Shown: piece after piece, positions 1-9,215 of the stretch
Layout: the number at the start of each line of letters is the position of its first letter
Numbering within the stretch: position 1 is the first letter of the stretch
Assembly: GCF_024166365.1 (NCBI RefSeq)
Contig: NC_064838.1
Location: 75,842,001 to 75,906,000, forward strand
Length of the DNA stretch: 64,000 nucleotides
Origin: Elephas maximus indicus
Lineage: Eukaryota; Chordata; Mammalia; Proboscidea; Elephantidae
Direction of reading: 5' to 3'
Translations under genes and position numbers: made by a program
The notes under the pieces: model-generated
What the model saw: only the letters and a program-made list of their open reading frames with translations
Told to the model about the DNA's origin: nothing
Database searches by the model: none

Positions 1-123
1 GATAAATTCTTGAGTGTGTTTTGCACTGTTTTCACCCCTATGTTGACTCCCTTAATCTATACTCTGAGAAATGCAGAGATGAAAAATGCCATGAAAAAGC
101 TTGGGACTAGAAGAAGAAAATGA
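1..123 (+). CDS. Olfactory receptor A1 (OR4A-like), 3' end only
   Basis: This is the last 40 codons plus stop of an OR coding exon cut by the window start. It reads [11 protein letters not shown], then transmembrane helix 7, then a short basic C-terminus ending RRRK and TGA. ORs are odorant-sensing class A GPCRs of olfactory neurons that couple to G-olf. The 3' end aligns codon for codon with the homologues ending at 27952 and 41138, so it is the A-type gene of the first duplicated unit. The TM7 motif reads PMLTPLIY instead of the usual PMLNPLIY, so the Asn of NPxxY, part of the GPCR activation switch, is Thr here. No break is visible in these codons, but the two sister copies are pseudogenes, so intactness cannot be judged. 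A TM7 fragment this similar can be placed in family 4 with confidence; the subfamily is an inference. Confidence 0.85.
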   Translation, partial: DKFLSVFCTVFTPMLTPLIYTLRNAEMKNAMKKLGTRRRK

Positions 124-987
124 GGTCTTAAACAAATGCACCACCTACTTTCGATAGAAAACTGTCCCTACCAGGAAAACAAAACAAAACACTGAAATCC
201 ACTGCCATCCACTCAGTTCCAGGGAAGCCGCATGTAATTATTTAACTGTGGAAAATACTTCCTCACGTTATCATGATTGTGCATGATGAAAAACATCTAT
301 TAGGATGTTTCCAATGATTTTTTTTGAAAATATATTTTTAAGAGTTTCATTTCCTGGGAAAATATACATAGTTTTCTGGTGTAGAATAATTCTGTTGAGT
401 CTATAGATTTATGTTGCATGTGATGATTTATGCTGCAGCTAGTGCCAGAAATTTATTTTAGTTGATAGAAGATTCTCTGATATCTCTTTCTTAAATAAAT
501 CTAATCCTTTTTCACAATTAATAGTGTTCATGCCGATTTCAGAATAACACATTTTGAAATACGACATAAAATTATGTTTCACTCTACCCCATACAGAGAT
601 GCCTCATATTACCTTAGAATTTTATATTTTTATTTTTGTATCTGCAAGATCTTTTAAATATGTAGTTTTCCTTACATTGGTTAGCATGTTAAGATTTATA
701 GAAAAAATGCTTCAGAATTCTAAATTAATCATAAGGAGGCTAAACATACAAAAAGAATGTGAAAGAACAAGGCAGATAGGCAGAAAAATGACTCAACCTT
801 GCTCTTCTTTTCCCAATTGGGAAATCATCTCCTCAAGTGGAGCAGCTTTGTTTGGTGTTATATTTTCATAAAGATGATACATTCATCTTCCAATGTATTT
901 TAAAATATCTGATGAAGACTTTCTTATTTTTCAATATCCCATCTCCTTCTTGCTCTAAGTGTTTCACAGTGTTCTGAAAGATCCTAA
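124..987. other. 3' flank of OR A1, no gene
   Basis: AT-rich sequence collinear with the 3' flanks of A2 (27,953 on) and A3 (41,139 on). It includes an A/C-rich run at 170-193 followed by a short stretch resembling an AfroSINE or RTE tail in minus orientation (about 193-222). The open frame at 554-871 is not conserved as a protein between units and is treated as chance. Confidence 0.7.
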
Positions 988-1153
988 ACCAAAAAAATAA
1001 AAACCTACCTGTTGGCCAATTTTGGCTCATAGTAAGCCCATAGGGCAGGGCAGAATTGCCCCACAGGGTTTCCAAGGAGTGCCTCTTGGAATCAAACTTC
1101 CTACCTTTTGGTTAGCAGCTTTAGCTCTTAAACACTATGCCACCATGTTTTCC
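988..1153 (-). mobile_element. AfroSINE: AfroSINE, locus 1, unit 1 copy
   Basis: A tRNA-derived SINE read on the minus strand. The tRNA-like head lies at the high-coordinate end (complement of the ...CCACCATGTTTTCC edge), followed by the tRNA-related region (complement of CCTTTTGGTTAGCAGC) and the body (complement of GGGTTTCCAAGGAGTG). The RTE-like tail and an A-rich run sit at the low-coordinate end. Orthologous copies lie at 28,832-29,005 and 42,009-42,172, so this insertion predates the duplication. Flanking AAAGATCC-like and AAAAGGACC motifs may be remnants of a target-site duplication. Confidence 0.9.
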
Positions 1154-2465
1154 AAAAGGACCTGGACCCTGCCTTTCACATGGAAAATTAGCAAAACCCA
1201 TAATCAATGATCTTCATGTATACACTCCAGAATTCGACACTGGATTACTTTGCATGATTTCATTGTCAAGAAAGATACTGACCATTCATGCTGTTTCCAT
1301 TCTCACATCTCTTCTTACAGGAAAGCAGATTATGCGGTAATAAAGAGATTGGACTATATTGTTTTACTTGACAGAGGCCTCATTCATTATATTTTAGTGA
1401 ACATATCTTTTTTGAATCAGGCTTAAAACATTATCTGCCCCTGTTACTGTAGGAAACTTGTGGTCAAACACAGTCGTGGTTTCTGCCTCCCCTATTTAGT
1501 CTTATTTTATGATGATCTAATGCGATGATAGGGATTGGACCCATTCACGGTAAAGTACACTGTATGCATGACTTTGTATCCTGGTATTTATCTCCAGTAT
1601 TATTCCATGGCTATTTCTTATACCACCTCAACCCTTCCTAACACTATTCATCAAATAATATCAAACATTTGTTTGGACTGAGTTAACATAACTACATCCT
1701 CCACTTTTGGCTATTCAGTCGATTTTCAAATTTGCATAGTTATATCAAGTGATGAGATAAAAATTTTAGTTAATTATCTATTTATGTTCACAATTTATAA
1801 GTTACCTGAAGATGGAAAAGTTAATTATTTTTGTGCTCTCTCTTTCTTGTGCAATGTGTGGGATATAGAATTCACCTCAGAAACTTTGTGAATTATTTAT
1901 ATTTTTGAACTCTCAATCTATTGGAATCAGAACTTTTAGTGACGAATTTTGATGAACTCTTCATGTATTAAATATATGAACCAGTTTTCCTTGATATTTG
2001 TTACAAATGTTTATGTTACCATGTTTTTCATACTATGAGTGTTTCTATATACAGATGTTCTATTTAAAAATTCTTTAACTTTTTGAATTCTTCATTTACT
2101 TATACTTGGAGAATTCCATTCTCTTTAATTGACTTTATACATTTTAATCTTTTTTTGTTTTGCTTTGTTTTATAAATAACTTTTCAAATAATTCTATTTT
2201 CAACCCATCTAGAATTAATTTTTATTTGTGGTGAGAGAATATCTATACCTATTTTCTCCAAACTGGTAAAATATTCTGCCAGCATAGCTTATTAATTATT
2301 TTAAGTACAAATTTAATTTTTTTTTCCTGTTAATATGTTGTTTTATACATCTTTAAAAGAATCAATCTTGTCTTCTACTTTTTTTTTTGTTTATTTCTCT
2401 GCCACTAAAACACCCTTTCAGTAGTCAAATATTTTTAATGTTATTTATACCTGTTCCCCCCCCCC
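1154..2465. other. AT-rich intergenic sequence, no gene seen
   Basis: Collinear with 29,006-30,327 and 42,173-43,489. I see no conserved open frame and no repeat I can name. It ends in a poly-C run (about 2,456-2,466) next to the following SINE. Confidence 0.6.
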
Positions 2466-2625
2466 CAAAGAAACCAAATCCATTGCCATTGAGTTTATTC
2501 TGACTCCTAGCTACTCTACAGGACAGAGCAGGACTGTTCCATAGAGTTTCCAAGGAGCAGCTGGTGGATTTGAAATACTGACTCTTGGGTTGGCGGCTCA
2601 GCTCTTTGAATACTACGCCACACCC
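2466..2625 (-). mobile_element. AfroSINE: AfroSINE, locus 2, unit 1 copy
   Basis: Minus-strand AfroSINE recognised from the tail (complement of AAACCAAATCCATTGCCATT), the body (TTTCCAAGGAGCAGCTGGTGG on plus, complement on the element) and the tRNA-like head. The outermost few bases of the head, normally complement of CAGGGTTTCC, are missing in all three orthologues (also 30,328-30,500 and 43,490-43,651). That shared truncation confirms one ancestral insertion. Confidence 0.88.
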
Positions 2626-3125
2626 TTCTATTTAAGAACTCTCTTTTGAAAGCAAAGAATTTTGTTTTTCTTTCAGGAAGTTAGCATTGCGTTCATATCA
2701 CCAAGCAACAGAAATGGAAATCTTGCCAGAGGTTTCATTTGTTCTGAAAATTATACTTACGAATATGATATACTTCCCCTGAGCCACTTCCCTGGCCATA
2801 TATCTGTACGTGCAATTTTGTTTTTATTAAGGAGTTTTGTTATGCTGCTCAGTCTTTTAATGGATGACCCTCTGACATCAAGCATGATGTAAAGGGCACT
2901 CATGGTGTCATTTCCTTGTGTCCTTATGAAACCCAATGACCTTACACTAGTTGTCCTTCAAATAGCATGCATGTTACGAGTGTATCAGGGAATTTTTGAT
3001 TCCCGCTTCCTAGTGTTCATCACTGGGTGGCATTATTAGGCTTCTGCCAGTCTCTCCATGTGCAAATATTCATGTAATAGACATTTCCAAAGTTATCTGA
3101 GCACTAGGATTATGGCTTTCTAATA
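2626..3125. other. Spacer between AfroSINE locus 2 and the RTE remnant
   Basis: Collinear in the three units. A short frame at 2662-2892 has a counterpart in unit 3 (43600-43917) but not an open one in unit 2, and shows no domain. I regard it as a shared chance frame in duplicated DNA. Confidence 0.55.
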
Positions 3126-3230
3126 CAAAAGCTGTACAAAGAAGAAGAAGAATTGATATATCTGAGTTGTAGTGTTAGCAAAGGATATTTAACATACTAT
3201 GGACTGCCCGAAGATTGTAATGAATTAACT
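3126..3230 (+). mobile_element. Old RTE (BovB-clade) LINE remnant, unit 1 copy
   Basis: About 100 bp matches the 3' coding part of the younger RTE at 46,385-46,450. The shared features are a GAAGAATTGAT start, GTAGTGTTAGCAAAGG in place of GTGGTGTTGGTGAAGA, and ATACTATGGACTGCC in place of ATAGCATGGACTGCC. Equivalent remnants lie at about 31,010-31,105 and 44,170-44,255, so this RTE piece predates the unit duplication. Confidence 0.6.
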
Positions 3231-5643
3231 TACTCTGAATGTGACCATGTCAAAATTTTATCTCACAGAATTGTGATAGTATGCTAAGTCAATCCTTGAG
3301 GAGAAAGGTAAATATATATTTCACTTCTTTCCACATATAGCTATGCCTAACATTTCTCTGATTCTAAAAGTTCATTTGGAAGCAGAACAATATGGAAATT
3401 GCAGTTAAATTTTGAAAGAGTAATGAACTGTTGTTGATAATAAGACAGATTATGATGTAAAAATTAAAATCAAGTGATAATGCTCAAAAACACACTCATA
3501 CACATAAACTAACCTAAACTCATATACGCATTTAAGATCAGAGTGTTTCAGTTAGGATGCTTTTGGTTGCAAATGACAGAAAACTCAACTAAAAACTTTT
3601 GAACTATAAATATAATTATTAATTGGTCATTATAACTATAAACTTCAAGGTTATGGCAAGCTTCAGGGTTAGTTGATAAAGTGTATCAATTTTGTGTAAA
3701 GGAGCCATACACACAAGTGAAATTTAGCTTTTTAAGTTAAGGTTCCAGTTTGAAGTCCTAGTCAAGATGAGTCTTGGTCCAACTGAGAGTAAAGTTATTA
3801 AGTTAAGACACATCCTCTTGGATCAAGAATTAAATCTTCATGTTGTGACTATTCATGAAAGCAATTGCTGATTGTGTTTGAGAAATAGATCATTATGCCT
3901 CCAGCTGACCTAGATTCAGGCTTAGATCATCAACATCTACTCCAGTCCAGAACTGCAGAACTGTGGTTACCTGCAGTTTCAAGAATTGGAAGGTAAATTT
4001 CAGTAACTTACCTAGTCCCAATGATCTCTGCCTCTGAGCCATAGGGTTTATTGGGTATAATCCCTCTAACAGTCAGAGTAAGGCCTTCCTTTGCTAGGAA
4101 CATGGTTAGTCAAGAGAATTTGGGGCTTGTTCACCCTTCATTTTGGAATAAATATCATCTACTTTATCTAAAGATTTATTAATATAAAACTCATAATTTA
4201 TTATTCACTTTTAGAATTTTCTCTTCACGTTACAGACTTTTCTCATACTTGTTTGTCTGCTACTTTTTCTTGGCAAGACTCAAGCCTTTTTCCTCTAGGG
4301 ATTGTCTAGGGAAGAAAACTGTCCAGGAGAGGTAACTTCATTTGAATTTCTTGCAAATATTTAACAAACAAATTTATAATGAACTTGCATTGTCTCTCAT
4401 TTAAAACAGTGATGATGTAAAAAGCCACACACTATGTCTGCACATATAAATGGAAGAATTATTTCCTAAGAGAATGACCCAGAAGATTTCTAAAAATTCA
4501 AATTCCTGTCCAGGCTGGAGACTCTCTTTCATTGGCATATAGTCCTGTAAATGGTTTCTTGTCATATTTTCTCTTGATACATATCTCTCATTGCTTGTAG
4601 GAATCTGGAAAGTCATGATTTTCTGGAGTGAGGTTGGAGAGATGTAGGGTCATTCTTCTAATGAGGAAAGAAATGGTCTTTGGATATGCTTTTTGAATGA
4701 CTGAATTGCTGAAAAGTTCTGTTCCTCTCTGTGAGAAGCTCTGTCATTGGCTTTTCCAGGAAGATAAATCCCAGCCTTTACCTTGTTAGGTACAGAATTA
4801 ATGACTAAGGACATAAGTATTACCCTAAATCCTCAGTCAAAGTAAAGTAATTTTTGGTTGCTTCATCGTAATTGATTAAAAAAAGAAAAATTCAAATAAC
4901 TAATTTCAATGATTTTTCCTTTTTTCTTTTTTTGTGTCACTAAATAATAGGCTTTGCCAGGTTAATTTCCATTATTTTGCCCAGTTTTTACATAGTCACG
5001 CAAACACAGCATCTTCGTTGTTCTTCTAGCACATTTTCCCAACAGGTAAGAACGTTCAACTTTTTACTGTTACTTTTAAATGTCTTCGTGTTCCAGGCAT
5101 CCACATATATACTTCTACAGTTATCTGAAAAAAAAATGGTATGATGGGCAGCTTGTGTGGAAGTGTGAAGAGTGCAGCGACTTGGAACTATTTCTGGGCC
5201 CACTGATTAGATGCACATTGCCATGTGTTCTGTGATTTCAGATAAATACATGAGGTATCTACAATTACTCTCAATGAAAGAAGCCCTGATTTTCAGGACT
5301 AATGACAAGGACCAAGAGGTGAGATTTTGAAACATCTGACAGAGGACACTCATTAAAAATTTTACGTGATATACAGAAATAGAGCTAGTTTGTTAAAAAT
5401 ATTTCATTAGATTAATTGCTAATTGGTAAAATTAAGCAAGAGAAACACAGAAATTAACCAGAACGTACACAGTATATTTCCCTTTAGTATTTTATCAGAT
5501 AGACGTTTACTGTCCATTTGCCAGATAACAAAAGAGGCATGCTATGCATTACAAGGAAGTCAGTAGGTTTGTAATCTTGGTTCATAGGATATGTGATATG
5601 TTAATAAAGATGTATAATTGATTTCGATGTATTTGAGCTAAAT
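3231..5643. other. Intergenic sequence with an unnamed old repeat, no gene
   Basis: Collinear in the three units. Around 3,545-4,150 the sequence starts GTTTCAGTTAGGATGC and includes TTGCAAATGACAGAAAAC. It looks like an old mammalian interspersed repeat that I cannot classify. The minus-strand frames at 4401-4616 and 4988-5203 are not supported by any motif. Confidence 0.5.
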
Positions 5644-5806
5644 CAAAAACCAAACCCATTGCCCTCAAGTGGATTTTAACTCATAGCAACCCTGAAGGAC
5701 AGAGTAGAAATGCCCCATAGAGTTTCCAGGGAGCAGCTGGTGAATTCAAATGGCCGACCTTTTGGGTAACAGCCATACTCTTAACCACTGTACCACCCAG
5801 GCTCTG
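5644..5806 (-). mobile_element. AfroSINE: AfroSINE, locus 3, unit 1 copy
   Basis: Minus-strand AfroSINE, nearly full length. The tail is the complement of ACCAAACCCATTGCC, the body the complement of CATAGAGTTTCC, and the head ends in the complement of ACCACCCAGGCTCTG. Orthologous copies are at 33,511-33,678 and 48,238-48,400. A minus-strand short frame runs over part of it and is not a gene. Confidence 0.9.
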
Positions 5807-6814
5807 TATTTGAACTAGAAAGTTTAAAACTGTGTATTATATCAAGTGTGTCAGGGTGTAAAAAAAAAAATATTATGTCTGGAAGTTTGATATGTGCTCT
5901 TAAGTATGAATATTTTAAATTATGACAACAACCTTTATATGTATATATATATACACACAGATACATACATATGTATATCTTTTTGTATATATACAAAATT
6001 ATGACAACCATAATGAGGTATACATATATATACCTTTTTTATTTATTCAAAAAGAAACTGGTAATGAGGAAGTACCTTGCCTACTGCCACTTAGACATAC
6101 CCAGTAATCCAGTGCCATCAAATCGATTCAACATATGAAACTGCAATTGTAATGCAATGTAGAGGTTATTTTTGTTACTATGACATTTTAATTTCTATTT
6201 GTAACAAGCCATGTTCTTATAAATATTAATTAAAAGATTTTTTTTCTAGAAAGGTGTAAACTTAGAGGTTTAAGTTGACAGCCTAGTAATTATTTTAGTC
6301 TTTATAGTATCAAATCTTTGAGGACTTAGACTATAGTGGATACTTCACATACTGGTTATTTTACATGGAAATAACTTAGCTGGCCAATAATATATTTATT
6401 TCAGTGAAATCCAGCATTGATTATTAATAACATTAAGGGCACTAGGCCTTGCAGAAAAAAAGTAGTTAAAAAACAATTAGATATAAACTATCTTTACCAT
6501 TATATTCATCAACAGCTGTGCCTTTATTAATCTACAGCTTCAAAAATGATAGAAGTCTTGAATCACCCAGACATACAGAGTGCTCAGTACAGCTGGTTTC
6601 TAAAAGAAAGCTCAAAGTTCTTCTGAACAGGTTCTTTCACCTCAAGCAAATCAATAAAATGATATCAGCTTGTCTACATTTGAGGAGTAGCAATTCAGCA
6701 ATTTTTTTTGCAAGAATGAGTAACCCTAAAGATCGTGTTTCTATCTATATATGTCTATTCTCTCTTATTTGAGTTTGTCTTTAACCATAAATGCGAGGGC
6801 CTCTGGGGGATCAG
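5807..6814. other. Intergenic sequence with TA/CA microsatellite
   Basis: Contains alternating AT/AC sequence at about 5,935-6,045, which has drifted in length at 33,855-33,895 and 48,528-48,635. Apparent proteins rich in Tyr, Ile and Val here are translations of the microsatellite. A roughly 35-bp stretch near 6,101-6,137 is absent from units 2 and 3. Confidence 0.65.
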
Positions 6815-6990
6815 CGTTCTTCTTTTTTTTCTCCTTGTATTTTCTTTTCTTTTTCCTGTTTTCCTTCCTTTCCTTTCTTTTTCCTTCTCTCCTTTCTTCC
6901 CGTCTTCTCTCCTCTGCTCTTCTTTTTTTTTTTTTTTTTTTTTACTCTCGTCTCCCTACTCCCCTTCCTTTCCTTTCATCGTTTATTCTT
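6815..6990 (+). repeat. Polypyrimidine (C/T) tract, unit 1 copy
   Basis: About 175 bp of almost pure pyrimidine on the plus strand, including a run of over 20 T near 6,925-6,943. It lies 2.2-2.4 kb upstream of OR B1. Counterparts lie at 34,622-34,800 and 49,361-49,532 at the same place relative to OR B. The Phe/Ser/Leu-rich frames over it, including a 192-codon one, are artefacts of composition. Such tracts can adopt triplex or other non-B structures. Confidence 0.85.
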
Positions 6991-7501
6991 TGTTTTCTAG
7001 GATGGGCTCTGTGTTTATTTGTAATGGTTTCCCAAGAAGCCTCCTAAGTTCAGGGTCTCAGAGGTTGACCTTCCAGCACTCTTTCAGTACAAGAAGTCTT
7101 TCTGGAGATTTCTTAAGAAAGCTATCCTCACTTAACACATTAACATCCCCATTACCTGTGTATATTAATTCCTTAAATACATCTTTTCTGCTTCTTGATT
7201 TAATTCTTCTTTTCTTTCATTTTCTACTGTTTAGGTCTCCATCTGATGCGTGGGTGCAAGTTTTTCCTTTTTTTCTGCTTAACTTTTATCAATATACATA
7301 CCGTGACAGGTAGATATTATGATACATATTCAACAAAATAGATAATTCTTATAATGTACAGTTTTATTCGGTGTCCAAAAATGTGTGTCTCTGAGTTATG
7401 GATATATAACATTCTTTTTGTAAGTAATATACTTATTCCTAACGTGACAAAGATCCAGATGATTTGTTCTGATCAAATGTCCACAGAAAAACATTCATGA
7501 A

Positions 7502-7768
7502 CAATAATAAAAAGCTATTGTTTATTGATTCTTTATGAGGATCCAGCAGCACTCTAGGCACTTTACATGTAAAAACACACACACACAAATTTCAGAGATA
7601 TGTATGACTGGTTTCTCTATTTTAAAAATTATGAAACTGAGGCACAAAGAGGTTTATGAAGTTGCACAAGGTCACAGAGACAGTAAACGGTGAAGGTGGA
7701 ATTCAAACACAGACAGTGTTGCCCCAGAGTACGCATTATTCACCACTGTGCTGTGCGCTCTTTCCAAG
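7502..7768 (+). mobile_element. MIR: MIR SINE, unit 1 copy
   Basis: Matches the mammalian-wide MIR consensus in order: TTTATTGATTC start, CTAGGCACTTTACATG, then the core GAAACTGAGGCACAAAGAGG, then GTTGCACAAGGTCACAGA, and GGTGGAATTCAAACACAGAC. A short CA run lies inside. Orthologues at 35,314-35,578 and 50,036-50,295. Confidence 0.85.
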
Positions 7769-8789
7769 GGTGTCCTGGGCCTTAAACAGGTGCACAATGA
7801 GTGAGAAAGCTAACCATTATTTGGTCACTTGAATGATCAAATTCCAACACTGGCTAGCATTTTTTAAAGTAACATTGATGAGCTTGGAGATTGTTGTTTA
7901 GTTACAAATATATAAATAGAAATATCCAGCAGAATAAAATAAGATGGGGTTTCACTGATAGTGTCATAGACAGTTGGACTAGAAAGGATTCTAGGATCAT
8001 CTAGTTTGAATCTTTATTTTTCAATGAGTAAATTGAGACAGATTTGAGACTAAATGTAGAAAATAACTAAAACTCATATCTTCTTACACTGAGTTTGGAT
8101 TTTTCCTTTGTATATGTTCCTTTTCGGAATGTGGAGATTGAAGTTCTGATTCTGACCGCTCTCAGTGCTTAAGAAGTATTATATATAAAGCCCTCTTCCG
8201 TTGTCCTCTACCTCTCTTTACAGCCTCTATTTTCTCCCCCATGGCTACCCAGCTCACCTGCAATGGATTTGAAGGATGCTGGCTGCTAATGTAGTAGTTG
8301 GTAATTGCTCTGTGTCAGTTAACTTCAGTTCAAAAATGTTTGCTGAAAATATAGATCATATTGTAAGAGTACTCACCACAAATACTACCAACTCAAAGTA
8401 CTGACTGTATTTCAATAGAGTATAGAAGTTATGCTAGGAGTTGTGGGATAAGCAAAGAGAAAATGGAAGGCATTACAGACCCTTAAAAAGAGACAGATAA
8501 TCTATGTCCAAATAATTGCTACAGGTAAGAATGTACTAAAAAATTTTGTAGTTATCTGATACATTTCAAAGTCCAGCCCCTTCAAATTGAATGAGAGATT
8601 CATAAAGACTGAAAAACATTTGAGGCAGGAAGTACCAAATTTCTAATAGTGGAATATCATAATATTTCGTGAGATATTCCTGAAGAGGGGTTATTTTTGG
8701 TGGTATGTAGATCATGTTGTAAGGGACTCACCACAAATATTACCAACTCTAAGTACTGATTCTATGTCAGTTCATTTGTTTACAGTTTA
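7769..8789. other. Upstream region of OR B1, candidate promoter inside
   Basis: Collinear with 35,579-36,614 and 50,296-51,304. No protein-coding signal. A TATA-like TATATAAA at 8182-8189 and a pyrimidine-rich TCTTTACAG lie about 1 kb before the OR start codon and are described separately. Confidence 0.5.
8182..8189 (+). promoter_or_regulatory. TATA-like box, candidate OR B1 promoter
   Basis: TATATAAA, 1.03 kb upstream of the OR B1 start codon, followed by a C/T-rich stretch and a TTTTCTCCCCCATGG motif near 8,230-8,245. OR genes typically have a noncoding 5' exon one to several kb upstream of the coding exon. The site is changed in unit 3 (ATATATTAAA, 50,711-50,720) and in unit 2 (TATATACAAA, 36,001-36,010). 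Functional status is inference only. Confidence 0.25.
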
Positions 8790-8905
8790 TCTTCGCCACT
8801 AGAGAATGTTTCTTGAAAGCAGGAATCCTTTCCCTCTTTGTCATTGCTGACCTCTGTGCCAAGAACTGTCATGTTTTATAAAAGGAGTATTAAATTAAAG
8901 AAAGA
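8790..8905 (+). mobile_element. L2-like LINE 3' end, unit 1 copy
   Basis: Shows the L2 3' end pattern: AGAGAATGTTTCTTGAAAGCAGG, then CCTCTTTGTCATTGCTGACCTCTG, then a drifted tail before ATTAAA. It is old and short, so the family call is moderate. Orthologues at about 36,615-36,740 and 51,305-51,420. Confidence 0.45.
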
Positions 8906-9162
8906 CTGTTGGGCCTCTGACTTATCTTCTCTGTAGAAGGTCCACTAAGATTTAGAGGTAGAACCTCTTATTCATAGGCCCAATCCAGTCATCTGAGAGG
9001 AAGTAGAATTGTTAAGGGAAGACATACTGGGATCTTTGAAAGAGAAACTCAGTAGATATTTCTAAATGTTTATTATGAATAAGCCACTGAACAAGATTAA
9101 TAGTGAAGAAGAGCTCCATGACCTAATGGACATATTCACAGTGGTGTTCATGATTTCATTAC

Positions 9163-9164
9163 AG
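9163..9164 (+). promoter_or_regulatory. Candidate splice acceptor before OR B1 coding exon
   Basis: TTTCATTACAG ends at 9164, 51 bp before the start codon. It recurs at 36,991 (50 bp before the ATG of B2) and 51,679 (51 bp before the ATG of B3). OR coding exons are usually joined to upstream noncoding exons just before the ATG, so this placement fits. No transcript evidence is available here. Confidence 0.4.
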
Positions 9165-9215
9165 GTCTTGGTCTTCTGAGCTCTCATCTCTGAAGTAGGT
9201 CTTATAGAAGAGTAA

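Noticed and set aside
3545-4150. A named DNA transposon or LTR for the repeat-like stretch
   Set aside because: The start GTTTCAGTTAGGATGC feels familiar as an old mammalian repeat, but I could not match ends or body to a family, so no element was called.
5781-6107. Tyr/Ile-rich frames on both strands
   Set aside because: They translate a TA/CA microsatellite and part of an AfroSINE.
6735-7313. A 192-codon plus-strand frame, Ser/Phe/Leu-rich
   Set aside because: It lies over the polypyrimidine tract, where stops are rare for compositional reasons, and the frame is not kept in units 2 and 3.
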